Assembly (NCBI RefSeq): GCF_030717845.1
Contig: NZ_JAUZVZ010000011.1
Location: 62,001-126,000, forward strand
Direction of reading: 5' to 3'
DNA from: Alkalimonas collagenimarina
Lineage (GTDB): Bacteria > Pseudomonadota > Gammaproteobacteria > Enterobacterales > Alteromonadaceae
DNA: 64,000 bases
Shown: piece after piece, positions 37,972-47,118 of the stretch
Layout: each line of letters begins with the position of its first letter
Numbering within the stretch: position 1 is the stretch's first letter
Made by a program: the position numbers and the translations under genes
Notes under the pieces: model-generated
The model's database searches: none
What the model saw: the letters and a program-made list of their open reading frames with translations, nothing else
Told to the model about the DNA's origin: nothing

Positions 37972-39143
37972 AAGGTCGTTTTACGCTAAATACCGTGCCA
38001 GCCCTGGTGCTGGCATACTTCGCATATTTTGGTGTTCTCGGGATCTTCATCCCTTATCTTGGTCTCTTTCTTGATGGTCGTGGGTTAAGCTCATACGATA
38101 TCGGTGTGTTACTGGCTATTGTCACTGCAACCCGAATTGTCGGTCCCAGCATTTGGGCTGCTCTGGCTGATCGTCAAGGCAAGCCAACTCAGGTGATGCA
38201 ATGGGGAGCTGTGCTGGCAACGATAGGTTGGTTTAGTAGCTTTTTCGATCAAGGCTTTTTATTGCTGGTGGTCGGGCTCAGCTTGTTTAGCTTTTTTTGG
38301 ACCGCGATTTTACCGCAACTCGAAGTGACTACGTTTCATTTTTTAAACGATAATACTGAGCGCTACAGTCGGATCCGTAGCAGTGGCAGCTTGGGTTATA
38401 TTGTATTGGTGATGGTAGGTGGCTTGCTGTTGCAGCAATTTGGTACGGAAAGCTTGCCATATGGTGCCGCAATTTTGATGGGGCTGTTGATCCTCAGCTT
38501 ATTTTTGTTGCCTGCAGCTGAGGTTCGGGCTGAACCTGTAGAACAGGTGCCGGGGTATTGGTCGCTGTTGCGAAAGCCGGTATTTGTATGTTTTATGGGT
38601 GCGGCATTTATTCTGCAAATGAGCTTTGCCCCTTTTTATGCCTTTTTTACTTTGTATGCGCGCGATCTTGGCTATAGTGGTATTGATACAGGGCTATTAA
38701 TTAGCTTGGCCGTGCTGGCTGAAATCGTTGCTTTTTTCTGGATGGGGTGGCTGCTCAAAAACCGCAGTTATCGTTTGGTACTCAGTTGTTGCTACGCTTT
38801 GACCATGGTGCGCTGGTTGATGCTGGCCTATCTGGCACACTCACCGCTTTGGCTGATGATCAGTATGTTGATGCATGCGGCCAGCTTTGCCATAGCACAC
38901 AGCTGTGCCATGCAGTTTATTCAGCATTATTTTCCACGCAAACAACGCAGTAAGGGACAGGCGTTTTACGCCGGGTTAATTTTTGGTGGCGGTGGTGCAG
39001 TTGGTGCCTACGGGGCTGGTATTTTATGGCAAGATGGCGCTGGTGCGAGCCAAACCTTTCTCATTGCCGCCGCAATGGCCGGATTTGCTACCTTATTGGC
39101 ACTTTGTTTACCGGCTCAGGTGCATCGGTTGCGCTCAGAATGA
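37968..39143 (+). CDS. MFS transporter (MFS_1-like, HcaT-like)
   Basis: 391 residues from the ATG at 37968 (ATGA overlap with the aroC stop, AGGA upstream). About 12 hydrophobic helices and the block [22 protein letters not shown] early in the protein, then [19 protein letters not shown], place it in the HcaT/NupG-like family. The transported compound is unknown; aroC linkage is common in gammaproteobacteria. Confidence 0.88.
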   Translation: MKGRFTLNTVPALVLAYFAYFGVLGIFIPYLGLFLDGRGLSSYDIGVLLAIVTATRIVGPSIWAALADRQGKPTQVMQWGAVLATIGWFSSFFDQGFLLLVVGLSLFSFFWTAILPQLEVTTFHFLNDNTERYSRIRSSGSLGYIVLVMVGGLLLQQFGTESLPYGAAILMGLLILSLFLLPAAEVRAEPVEQVPGYWSLLRKPVFVCFMGAAFILQMSFAPFYAFFTLYARDLGYSGIDTGLLISLAVLAEIVAFFWMGWLLKNRSYRLVLSCCYALTMVRWLMLAYLAHSPLWLMISMLMHAASFAIAHSCAMQFIQHYFPRKQRSKGQAFYAGLIFGGGGAVGAYGAGILWQDGAGASQTFLIAAAMAGFATLLALCLPAQVHRLRSE

Positions 39144-39148
39144 ACGAC

Positions 39149-39469
39149 CTATCGACGGATCAGATACAGCTCTCGAAAGTTTAAGTCTGAACTATAGCTT
39201 TTGCCGTGATAGGTGTATTGCGGAAAACCAATGTCCATACCAAAGTGATTGAATTGGTGGTAGTAACCTATATAGCCATCAAACTCGACTTTGGTACCTT
39301 CGCCAAAGTCCACATTAGAAACCCGCAAGCCAGCATAGAGTCCATTACCGGCTTCCCAGACCAGCCCCGGCAGCACAGCGGCTTTTTTATCGGTTTGGCT
39401 CACTCCATCAAATAGGTAGTTATTGCTAATGATTAGATCAAAGGTCCAGCTGGTATAAGAAGGTAGCGC
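39149..39469 (-). pseudogene. Remnant of a TorF/TIGR02001-family outer-membrane protein
   Basis: The open frame encodes SNNYLFDGVSQTDKKAAVLPG, GLYAGLRVSNVDFGEG and the strands YDGYIGYYHQFNHFGMDIGFPQYTYHG (read in short parts), all typical of the TIGR02001/TorF putative porin family. The frame begins at a stop (39472-39470), so it has no signal peptide, and it ends after about 105 residues, about half the family length. The adjacent upstream bases in another frame may hold a leftover leader. The whole gene is probably decayed by deletion plus frameshift; a sequencing error is the alternative. The only start within it is a GTG at 39403. Confidence 0.6.
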
Positions 39470-39553
39470 TCAACTGCAAAGGAATAGAGCGGTTATTTGT
39501 TTGCGTATGTACAAGCCTTAACAGGTCAGGATAGTTAAGCATAGTCTGAAAAT

Positions 39554-40969
39554 TTATGCCCGTAGCAGCCAATTGAGCAGCTTGTTGAACCAGTGTTTAT
39601 TATAGGGTGGGTAAATTAACTTGCCGGGGTGCCACCAGCCTTTTCGGTGCACGGCTTTGGCATGACTAAAGGTTAAAAACCCCTCTTTACCATGATAACT
39701 TCCCATGCCAGATGAGCCGGTACCACCAAAGGGTAAATCATCCTGCGCGACTTGCATCAAGCAATCATTTAACGTCACGCCACCGGAGTGTGTATGCTGC
39801 AATAATTGCTTGTGCAATGTTTTATCCTGACTAAACAAATACAGTGCCAAAGGACGCTCGCCTTGCTGAATGGCCTGTATGGCTTGATTGATCTGCTGAT
39901 AACTACGCATGGGTAAGATGGGGCCAAAGATCTCTTCTTGCAGCAGGGTAGCGTGGTCGGGCAGGTTAAACACCAACTGTAGAGGTAGCTTAGCGTCTGA
40001 AGATTCGAGCAGGTAGTGTGACCATGCATGTTCTGAACAACTGATGATGGTGGCGCCTTGTTGTTCTGCATCTTGCAGCAACTTCACGAGCCGAAGGCGT
40101 TGTCGTTCTGTACAAATGTGGCTGTAATCCTGGTTATTGGCAAAATCGGGATATAAACGAGTAAACGCTTGTGTAAGCTCAGTGGTGAGTGCTTGGGTGA
40201 TGTGCTGATCAGCCCAGACATAATCAGGCGCTACACAAGTTTGGCCGGCATTGACGCACTTGCTAAATACGAGCCGCTCTGCGGTTACCTTCAGAGACGC
40301 GGTATTAGTAACAATGGCTGGCGATTTGCCTCCCAGCTCAAGAGTCACCGGTGTTAAATTGTTGGCTGCAGCCTGCATTACTTTTCGTCCAACGGCCGTT
40401 GAGCCGGTAAACAACAGATGATCAAACGGCAGGGCAGAAAACTCTGCCGCCTGCTGTGCATCACCAGCAAAGACGGCTACTTCATCAACACTAAACACTT
40501 CTGCTAATAAATGGCACAGAGTTTCATTGGTTGCGGGCGTATCCTCAGATAGTTTGAGCATCACACGATTACCCGCGGCAATGGCAGCCATGAGCGGCCC
40601 TAATGCCAAAAAAATTGGGTAGTTCCATGGCACGATAATACCAACAACCCCTTTAGGCTGAAACTCAATCCAGTTTGTTGCGGGTTGAAATAACGCACTG
40701 ACATGACGACGTTCTGGCTTCATCCAGGATTTCAGCTGCTTTCGATGGTAAGCGAGCCCTTGCACGGTGGGTAAAATTTCAATACGGATACTTTCATCAC
40801 CAGAGCGATGGCCAAAGTCTTGACTGACTGCTTGACACAGTTGCTGCTGATGCTTGCGGACTGCTTGCTCAAGCTGTTGCAATTGATGCAGTCGTTGCTG
40901 ATAGTTGGGATAGGGCTGAGCCTGTTGTGCTTGTTTCAGCTGGTCAAAAGCATGCTGCAAATCAGTCAT
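39554..40969 (-). CDS. Aldehyde dehydrogenase (coniferyl aldehyde dehydrogenase-like)
   Basis: 471 residues. Catalytic Cys in NAGQTCVAPDYV, cofactor loop FTGSTAVGRKVM, active Glu in LELGGKSPAIV, and EEIFGPILPM. The N-terminal part (KGVVGIIVPWNYPIFLALGPLMAAIAAGNRV) and C-terminus (GMGSYHGKEGFLTFSHAKAV) match the class-3/CalB group, which oxidises fatty or aryl aldehydes. Substrate not determinable. The start at 40969 is followed by a Gln-rich helix common in this group. Confidence 0.87.
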   Translation of the reverse strand: MTDLQHAFDQLKQAQQAQPYPNYQQRLHQLQQLEQAVRKHQQQLCQAVSQDFGHRSGDESIRIEILPTVQGLAYHRKQLKSWMKPERRHVSALFQPATNWIEFQPKGVVGIIVPWNYPIFLALGPLMAAIAAGNRVMLKLSEDTPATNETLCHLLAEVFSVDEVAVFAGDAQQAAEFSALPFDHLLFTGSTAVGRKVMQAAANNLTPVTLELGGKSPAIVTNTASLKVTAERLVFSKCVNAGQTCVAPDYVWADQHITQALTTELTQAFTRLYPDFANNQDYSHICTERQRLRLVKLLQDAEQQGATIISCSEHAWSHYLLESSDAKLPLQLVFNLPDHATLLQEEIFGPILPMRSYQQINQAIQAIQQGERPLALYLFSQDKTLHKQLLQHTHSGGVTLNDCLMQVAQDDLPFGGTGSSGMGSYHGKEGFLTFSHAKAVHRKGWWHPGKLIYPPYNKHWFNKLLNWLLRA

Positions 40970-41107
40970 GGTGTTCTTTATTCATCGTTGGGTGTTGATA
41001 CTCTAGCACAAGAAAGTACTACAGCAGAAACTAAGCTACGGTACTGGGCAAGTATGCGGCAAAACGGTACAATGCAGCCGTTGTTTTTTAAGGCGAGATA
41101 GCACCTC

Positions 41108-42226
41108 ATGTCAGCAAGTTTTCGATTGGGTTTGGTTATTAACCCGTTAGCAGGAGTCGGTGGAGCTGTCGGGTTAAAAGGCAGCGATGGTGTGGCAGAG
41201 CAGGCGTTAGCAATGGGAGCTGTGCCTCAGGCCGGTCATAGAACCGAACAGGCACTTTCGCAATTGTTGGTACTGCAACAGCAAGTCATCATTAAAACAG
41301 CTGCTGGTGATATGGGGCAAGCATTGGCTGAAACGATGGGTTTTCAGACTGAAATCTGTTATCAACCGAAGCAGCATCCTACGTGTGCGCAAGATACCGA
41401 AGCTGCAGTGCAAGCATTGGTGGCATCGGGAATTGATTTATTACTGTTTGCCGGTGGTGATGGCACCGCCCGTAATATTTGCCAAGTGCTCCCTGAGCAT
41501 GTAAGTGCTTTGGGTATTCCTGCTGGCTGTAAAATTCACTCAGGTGTTTATGCCATTAGCCCAACTGCTGCGGGTAAGCTGGTTGCTAGCTTGGTGGCTG
41601 GCGATTTGGTATCCATCAAGCAGGCCGATGTCATGGATATCGATGAGCAGGCGTTTCGTGCTGGTGAGGTTAAGGCCAGACGTTTTGGTGAGCTGCATAT
41701 CCCCGCCGCATTGCAGTACGTGCAAAGCGTAAAAATGGGCGGCAAGGAATCCGAAGAGCTGGTGTTGGATGATCTGGCTGCATGGGTTGCCAGCCAAATG
41801 GAAGATGACGTTCGATATGTAATGGGCTCTGGCTCGACCGTGGCGGCTGTAATGGCTGAACTCGGGTTGGACAATACGCTTCTTGGTGTCGATGTGGTGG
41901 AAAATGGCGAGCTGATCGCCAAGGATGTGACAGCTAGTCAGTTGCTCGAATTGGTGCAGGACTATCCAAGCCGTTTGATCATCACGTTGATTGGTGGTCA
42001 GGGCCATGTGTTTGGTCGAGGCAATCAGCAGTTGTCCCCGGCGGTGATCCGAGCTATTGGCCGAGAACATATCTGGCTGATTGCCACCAAAACCAAATTA
42101 CAACAATTAGCCGGACGGCCATTACTGGCTGATACTGGCGACCCACGTTTGGATCAAGAACTGCAAGGCTTACTTCCGGTACTAACCGGGTACAATGATT
42201 ACGTGATGTATCGATTAGGTGAATAG
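41108..42226 (+). CDS. ATP-NAD kinase-like protein (AcoX-like)
   Basis: 372 residues. The diacylglycerol-kinase/NAD-kinase glycine motif LLLFAGGDGTARNICQVL is clear near residue 115-130, with VINPLAGVGG at the N-terminus and LITLIGGQGHVFGRGNQQL later, the COG3199/AcoX-type pattern. The physiological substrate is unknown; catabolic AcoX homologues sit in acetoin operons, which is not the case here. The next gene, yfcL, is only a few bases downstream. Confidence 0.82.
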   Translation: MSASFRLGLVINPLAGVGGAVGLKGSDGVAEQALAMGAVPQAGHRTEQALSQLLVLQQQVIIKTAAGDMGQALAETMGFQTEICYQPKQHPTCAQDTEAAVQALVASGIDLLLFAGGDGTARNICQVLPEHVSALGIPAGCKIHSGVYAISPTAAGKLVASLVAGDLVSIKQADVMDIDEQAFRAGEVKARRFGELHIPAALQYVQSVKMGGKESEELVLDDLAAWVASQMEDDVRYVMGSGSTVAAVMAELGLDNTLLGVDVVENGELIAKDVTASQLLELVQDYPSRLIITLIGGQGHVFGRGNQQLSPAVIRAIGREHIWLIATKTKLQQLAGRPLLADTGDPRLDQELQGLLPVLTGYNDYVMYRLGE

Positions 42227-42234
42227 GAGTGCAA

Positions 42235-42516
42235 ATGGATCAGTCGGTAGCGTTTGTTGCTGAGGTGTCGGATTACTTGGATCAGATGATCCCAACGGCA
42301 ACAGACGATGAATTATTTGCGGCCGGCTATTTACGCGGTCATTTCGATTTAGCGGTAGGGACTTTACAGGTTGCGGCGGAGCCTTTTGCTAAACCTGAAC
42401 TGTTGGCGCAGGTCAATGTCAGCTTATCTCAGGCGATTGACCAGGGTGAGCTAAGCGAGCAGGATCAGCAGTTGGTTCAAAGCTTATGGCAACAATTGCA
42501 GCAATTACCGGCCTGA
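42235..42516 (+). CDS. yfcL: YfcL family protein
   Basis: 93 residues from the ATG at 42235, with TAGGAG five bases upstream; a GTG at 42229 lies within that ribosome-binding site. The helical protein (AAGYLRGHFDLAVGTLQ; LSEQDQQLVQSLWQQLQQL) matches the YfcL family, whose function is unknown. In E. coli yfcL is in the aroC/prmB region, as here. Confidence 0.78.
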   Translation: MDQSVAFVAEVSDYLDQMIPTATDDELFAAGYLRGHFDLAVGTLQVAAEPFAKPELLAQVNVSLSQAIDQGELSEQDQQLVQSLWQQLQQLPA

Positions 42517-42587
42517 CAGTCGCTTTGCTTTAGGGTACTATAGTGCCTCACTGCTGCTCTGGCAGCGCCAATCACAAAGTGAGTTTT

Positions 42588-43205
42588 ATGTCTGAATATA
42601 CAAGTCTTGAGCAACATGCCAGCTATGGTATTGGTTTACAAATGGGTCAGCAACTGGCTGACAATCCTTTTGACGGGCTGGATATTACCGCCGTTGCTGC
42701 AGGGTTAACCGCCGCGTATCAAGGCGAAGAACCTGCCGTATCGGAAGAGTTAATTCGTGCCGCTTTTACTGAAATTAGCCAGCGTATGCAGCAGGCTCAA
42801 GCAGAAAATGCCAAAGTAGAAGCTCAAAAAGGCGATGAGTTTTTGGCAGAAAATGCCAAGCGTGCTGAAGTTACGGTCACCGAATCAGGCTTGCAGTTTG
42901 AAGTATTGACGGCCGGTGAAGGAGCTAAACCTTCCGTGAGTTCTACCGTTCGTACGCATTATCACGGTACTTTGATTGATGGCACTGTGTTTGATAGCTC
43001 TTATCAGCGTGGTGAACCTGCTGAGTTCCCGGTATCAGGCGTCATTGCTGGCTGGACTGAGGCCCTACAAATGATGCCTGTAGGCGCAAAGTACCGCTTA
43101 TACGTGCCTCACGAGCTAGCCTATGGCGAGCGGGGAGCAGGTCATGCCATTCCCCCATTCAGTGCTTTAGTGTTCGATGTAGAGTTGTTGGCGATTGTTG
43201 AGTAA
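42588..43205 (+). CDS. fklB: FKBP-type peptidyl-prolyl isomerase FklB-like
   Basis: 205 residues from the ATG at 42588 (MSEYTSLEQHASYGIGLQMGQQL), the same length as E. coli FklB (206). The N-terminal dimerisation helices are followed by an FKBP domain: VRTHYHGTLIDGTVFDSS, AEFPVSGVIAGWTEAL, YRLYVPHELAYGERG. No signal peptide, so cytoplasmic. It abuts the convergent dsbB gene. Confidence 0.92.
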   Translation: MSEYTSLEQHASYGIGLQMGQQLADNPFDGLDITAVAAGLTAAYQGEEPAVSEELIRAAFTEISQRMQQAQAENAKVEAQKGDEFLAENAKRAEVTVTESGLQFEVLTAGEGAKPSVSSTVRTHYHGTLIDGTVFDSSYQRGEPAEFPVSGVIAGWTEALQMMPVGAKYRLYVPHELAYGERGAGHAIPPFSALVFDVELLAIVE

Positions 43206-43745
43206 TCAGCCATGGTATGGGTTCGGATTAATCCGGACCCATTGACTCAATAACACCAAGATTGCGACCAGCCCATAAGCAATAAAAATCCATTGCATCC
43301 ACGCCGCCATTGATGCGCCGGCAAAGGACCAATCAATTTCACCGCACGGCCCCGTAGGGTCAAACACCGCTGGTAGCCATTGATCAAGCGGTAGCCAGCT
43401 CGGAAACTCGGCAAACAGTTGGCAAGAATAAAAACCACCATCGGCAATCAATTGCTCAATATCCACCAGTCGCTGCGCAGCGATAAAACCATAAACACTA
43501 CTCGCTAACCAGCCAAGCAGAGCAAGCCAGCGCACTAGACTACTTGCTGGGGCGATGAGAGCGAGCAGAGCTGCCAGCATAATACCAGCGACGGCGGCAC
43601 GAATATAAACGCATTGAATGCAGGGCTCTAAATCGAGACCGTATTGAAAGTAAAGTGCAGCCAACTCTAGCAAAAAGGTGGTCAGAAACAGCACCAGCCA
43701 CGACCAACGCTGCTTAGAACTTTTTTTCAGCCACTCCAACATCAT
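43206..43745 (-). CDS. dsbB: Disulfide bond formation protein DsbB
   Basis: 179 residues with four membrane helices. The first cysteine pair is CIQC (Cys42, Cys45) and the second is in the periplasmic loop (YSCQLF and GPCGEID). DsbB reoxidises DsbA and passes electrons to quinones. The stop codon starts the base after fklB ends, so the two 3' ends share no spacer. Confidence 0.94.
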   Translation of the reverse strand: MMLEWLKKSSKQRWSWLVLFLTTFLLELAALYFQYGLDLEPCIQCVYIRAAVAGIMLAALLALIAPASSLVRWLALLGWLASSVYGFIAAQRLVDIEQLIADGGFYSCQLFAEFPSWLPLDQWLPAVFDPTGPCGEIDWSFAGASMAAWMQWIFIAYGLVAILVLLSQWVRINPNPYHG

Positions 43746-43920
43746 TCACCCGGTATAGTTTAAGTTGATACATGAGGCAGTTACTGTATTCGATCGATCA
43801 GGTAGTTACAACTCTGGCTGCTATTGGCTGGCAAATTTGTTGCAATACTTGTGAAGTAACATTTCTCTGGTACAATCAGTCCCCACTAATTATTAACCTC
43901 TGTAAAATGGACCTCACTGG

Positions 43921-44637
43921 ATGACCAATCTAATCAAAGCACAAAGCCCTGCTGGTTTTGCAGAAGAATACATTGTTGACTCCATTTGGAATGGGAAATT
44001 TGCCCCCGGTTCCATTTTACCGGCTGAGCGGGAGTTGTCCGAACTGATCGGTGTCACCCGAACGACGCTACGCGAAGTACTGCAGCGGCTTGCTCGCGAT
44101 GGCTGGTTGACCATTCAGCATGGCAAGCCAACCAAGGTGAATAACTTTTGGGAAACTTCCGGGCTCAATATACTGGAAACGCTGGCGCGACTGGATCAAG
44201 ACAGAATGCCAGATTTGGTTGATCAGTTGCTATCTGCCCGTACCAATATTAGTGCGATATACATTCGTGGTGCTATCAAAACGCATCGCGAGCAAGCAAT
44301 GGCTGCTTTTGCCGGTGCTGATGCTCTGCCAGATACCGCCGCCGCTTTTGCAGACTTTGATTACCACCTGAATCATGAGTTAGCACTGAATTCCTCCAAT
44401 GCTATTTATGTGCTGATCCTAAATGGTTTTCGGGGCCTTTATACCAAAATTGCTCGCTTTTATTTCTCCAGTGCTGAGGCTCGCGAGCTAGCCCGCCGTT
44501 ATTACAGCGATTTAAGCAGTTATGCTGAGGCAGGACGACATGATGATGTGGTTGCTCTGGTCCGTAAGTATGGTTGGGAAAGTGGCAAAGTATGGGCAGG
44601 GCTACGCAACAGCATTCCCAAAGATTTGATTGAGTAA
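43921..44637 (+). CDS. fadR: Fatty-acid-responsive regulator FadR
   Basis: 238 residues, the FadR length. N-terminal GntR-family winged helix ([45 protein letters not shown]) and the acyl-CoA binding C-terminal helices ([19 protein letters not shown]). It represses fad genes and activates unsaturated fatty-acid synthesis until acyl-CoA binds. A FadR-like box lies upstream of fadIJ in this window. The neighbour dsbB is conserved. Confidence 0.93.
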   Translation: MTNLIKAQSPAGFAEEYIVDSIWNGKFAPGSILPAERELSELIGVTRTTLREVLQRLARDGWLTIQHGKPTKVNNFWETSGLNILETLARLDQDRMPDLVDQLLSARTNISAIYIRGAIKTHREQAMAAFAGADALPDTAAAFADFDYHLNHELALNSSNAIYVLILNGFRGLYTKIARFYFSSAEARELARRYYSDLSSYAEAGRHDDVVALVRKYGWESGKVWAGLRNSIPKDLIE

Positions 44638-44662
44638 AACGTCATTGAGTCATCGATGTGTT

Positions 44663-44689
44663 AAAAAAACCGCCTTGGCGGTTTTTTTT
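44663..44689 (+). terminator. Rho-independent terminator after fadR
   Basis: ACCGCC at 44669-44674 pairs with GGCGGT at 44677-44682 with a two-base TT step at the apex; A-run before and T-run after (44682-44689) make it bidirectional. Confidence 0.9.
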
Positions 44690-44787
44690 ATGCAGATGCG
44701 AATGCTTAGCTCTTGTCGGCAGCCTGAAAGCTAAGTATCATCTAAAGGAATAATATATTCTTTTTAGTTATATGTAGTTGAGCTGCT

Positions 44788-47052
44788 ATGAAACCAAGCC
44801 CAGTGTTAGTTCGACCGGAAGTCTACCTTGATAACAATGCCACCACACCAGTGCTGCCCTGTGCTGCGGAGGCTGTTATCCATCATATGTACAGTTGCTT
44901 TGGTAATCCAAGCAGTGCGCATGCTACTGGTATTAAGGCTAAGGTTGAATTGGAAGCGACCCGACAGATGGCTCGTCAGATCATAGGTGCTGGTCATGGA
45001 GATATTGTTTTCACTTCTGGTGCGACTGAAGGGATCCAGACTGCTGTATTGTCTGCTTTATTGCAGGCTAAACATCAAGGAAAAAGCGGTCCTGCTACGT
45101 TACTGCTGTATGGTGCGACGGAGCACAAGGCAGTACCAGAAAGCTTGCAGCACTGGAATCAATTGTTAGAGTTGCATGCGACCCTACAAGCGATCCCAGT
45201 TGATCGTCACGGGCTGTTGGATGTTGATTTTATCCGCCGGCATGGCGCGCAGGCCGCTATCATTTGCACCATGGCCGCCAATAATGAAACGGGAGTGCAG
45301 CAAGATTTATTGCAGCTGGAATCATCTATTCGTGAGGTAAATACAGAAGTACCTTGGTTGGTCGATTGTGTGCAGGCTCTAGGCAAAATGCAGTTGGATC
45401 TGTCGAGCACCACTATTGATTATGCGCCTTTTAGTGGCCATAAGCTGTATGCGCCAAAAGGGATTGGTTTTTTATACGTGCGTGCCGATGCTTTTTATCA
45501 GCCGATGATTGTTGGTGGTGGGCAGGAAAGTGGCTTGCGTTCTGGCACGGAGAACTTGCCTGGTATTGCCGGTTTGCATGCCATTCTTGCTGAATTATTA
45601 AAGCATGACGATTCTGTATTTCAACCGATAGCGAAGCTATGGCAGTTTCGAGAAGATTTATTGGCTGCTCTTCGGCAGGTCTTTCCTGCGCTGGAGCTCA
45701 ATAGTGATGCGCCTTATTGCGTGCCTACAACCATTAATTTCTCGGTACCCGGTTTTTACAGCAAAGACATTATGGACTTGTTTGATGCTGCAGGTATACG
45801 AGTGAGCTCAGGCTCTGCGTGCAGCTCAAAAGTACCCAGCAGTTTTGTGCTTGATGCGATGGGGCTTGAGCCTTGGCGCTCGCAAGGCTCCATTCGTTTG
45901 TCGTTTGGCCCTGCGATGATGGCAGAGGAATGTCAGCAGGCTTGCCAGCGTATTTTGGAATTGGCCGATATCGTTCAAAAACATAGTTTGGTATTGACGG
46001 ATGCGACACCGACACTGGAGTGGCATACCAAGGGGATCACCCAGCTAAAACACGAAGCGATGTGCAGTTATGTGATTGTTTGCCCTGAAACCAGCCAAGC
46101 TGTGGTGATTGATCCCGTTTTGCCGTTACTCAGCCGTCTCCATGCCATGATTCAGGGGCAGCAATTGCAATTGGTGGCGGTACTCGACACGCATCAGCAT
46201 CAAGATCACCAGTCAGCCCGGCTTGAGCTATGCACACTGCTCAATATGAGTGCATTACCCGCGACCGATCGGTTAGGGTGGCCGACAGCGCAATCGACTC
46301 TGGATTTTGGTGGTTACCGCTTGAGACGAATAGCGACGCCAGGTCATAGCTCAGACGGTGTCAGCTACTTATTATCAGCCACAAAAGTATCACCGCAAGA
46401 TCAGGCCTTAGTTGTCTTTGTTGGCGATCTTATCTTACCAGGTGGGGTAGGCCGCACAGATTTAGCAGGTGGTGACAGTCAGGCTCTGATAAGTAGTATT
46501 AAAACCTTGCAACAGTGCATAGCACCAGAGCTACTGCTGTTGTCCAGCCATGATTATGCCCAACGCTTTTTTAGCACGCTCACCTTGCTTCGAGAGGAGC
46601 AACCTTTACTGCAGGCAGTACTGGACGAGCAAGCCGTACAGCAGGATTGGCAACAACAGCTCGATAAAGAGTCCATTGAGCTACAAGCCTTACCGCAGCA
46701 TTTATGTGGCTTGGTCGAAGTGGCTCCTACCGATGCCAAAGAAGTGATTGAACCAGCACGGCTACCGTCATTTTTTCAACGCTTCCCTGATGCTCAGGTG
46801 ATTGATGTGCGTGAACCGCATGAGCAGAGTGCAGGTGCGTTAGCGCCTTATTTACCAGGCAGCCATCAGGTACTGGAAATTCCTCTATCTAAACTTTGCC
46901 ATGCACTAAGCCATGGTTTAATCACCCAGCACAACGCGATGCTGTTGGTGTGCCGCAGTGGAAATAGAAGCTTGATGGCGTGTCAGGTATTGGCAAGAGC
47001 TGGTTTTGAGCAACTGTATAATTTAAAGGGCGGGATGGCACTCATCAGCTAG
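44788..47052 (+). CDS. Cysteine desulfurase - persulfide dioxygenase-like MBL - rhodanese fusion
   Basis: 754 residues, three domains. Residues about 1-395 are a class V cysteine desulfurase with PLP lysine K219 (SGHKLYAPKG) and the mobile catalytic Cys345 (SSGSACSSKVPS). Residues about 405-620 are a metallo-beta-lactamase fold with all ETHE1-type ligands: HQHQDH (His469, His471, Asp473, His474), TPGHSSDG, FVGDLILPGGVGRTDL and SSHDY. Residues about 655-754 are a rhodanese with active Cys722 (VCRSGNRS). The sequence suggests one polypeptide that makes, transfers and oxidises protein persulfide sulfur, with the reservation that no activity is proven. It is not beside isc or suf genes. The ribosome-binding site is weak. 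Confidence 0.88.
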   Translation: MKPSPVLVRPEVYLDNNATTPVLPCAAEAVIHHMYSCFGNPSSAHATGIKAKVELEATRQMARQIIGAGHGDIVFTSGATEGIQTAVLSALLQAKHQGKSGPATLLLYGATEHKAVPESLQHWNQLLELHATLQAIPVDRHGLLDVDFIRRHGAQAAIICTMAANNETGVQQDLLQLESSIREVNTEVPWLVDCVQALGKMQLDLSSTTIDYAPFSGHKLYAPKGIGFLYVRADAFYQPMIVGGGQESGLRSGTENLPGIAGLHAILAELLKHDDSVFQPIAKLWQFREDLLAALRQVFPALELNSDAPYCVPTTINFSVPGFYSKDIMDLFDAAGIRVSSGSACSSKVPSSFVLDAMGLEPWRSQGSIRLSFGPAMMAEECQQACQRILELADIVQKHSLVLTDATPTLEWHTKGITQLKHEAMCSYVIVCPETSQAVVIDPVLPLLSRLHAMIQGQQLQLVAVLDTHQHQDHQSARLELCTLLNMSALPATDRLGWPTAQSTLDFGGYRLRRIATPGHSSDGVSYLLSATKVSPQDQALVVFVGDLILPGGVGRTDLAGGDSQALISSIKTLQQCIAPELLLLSSHDYAQRFFSTLTLLREEQPLLQAVLDEQAVQQDWQQQLDKESIELQALPQHLCGLVEVAPTDAKEVIEPARLPSFFQRFPDAQVIDVREPHEQSAGALAPYLPGSHQVLEIPLSKLCHALSHGLITQHNAMLLVCRSGNRSLMACQVLARAGFEQLYNLKGGMALIS

Positions 47053-47081
47053 CCTTATAGCACGATGTAGATAGGCTGTTT

Positions 47082-47108
47082 GCGCTACCTGAGTGCATCA
47101 GGTAGCGC
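47082..47108. other. Perfect 11-bp hairpin between convergent genes
   Basis: GCGCTACCTGA at 47082-47092 pairs perfectly with TCAGGTAGCGC at 47098-47108 over a five-base loop (GTGCA). It sits in the 66-base gap between the fusion gene (+) and the ChrR-like gene (-). Neither side has a T-run, so it is not a classical terminator; it may stop or protect converging transcripts. Confidence 0.85.
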
Positions 47109-47118
47109 GTAGACATAC

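Noticed and set aside
41540-42070. 176-residue minus-strand frame opposite the AcoX-like gene
   Set aside because: Antisense shadow; the plus-strand gene has a glycine motif and fits its operon.
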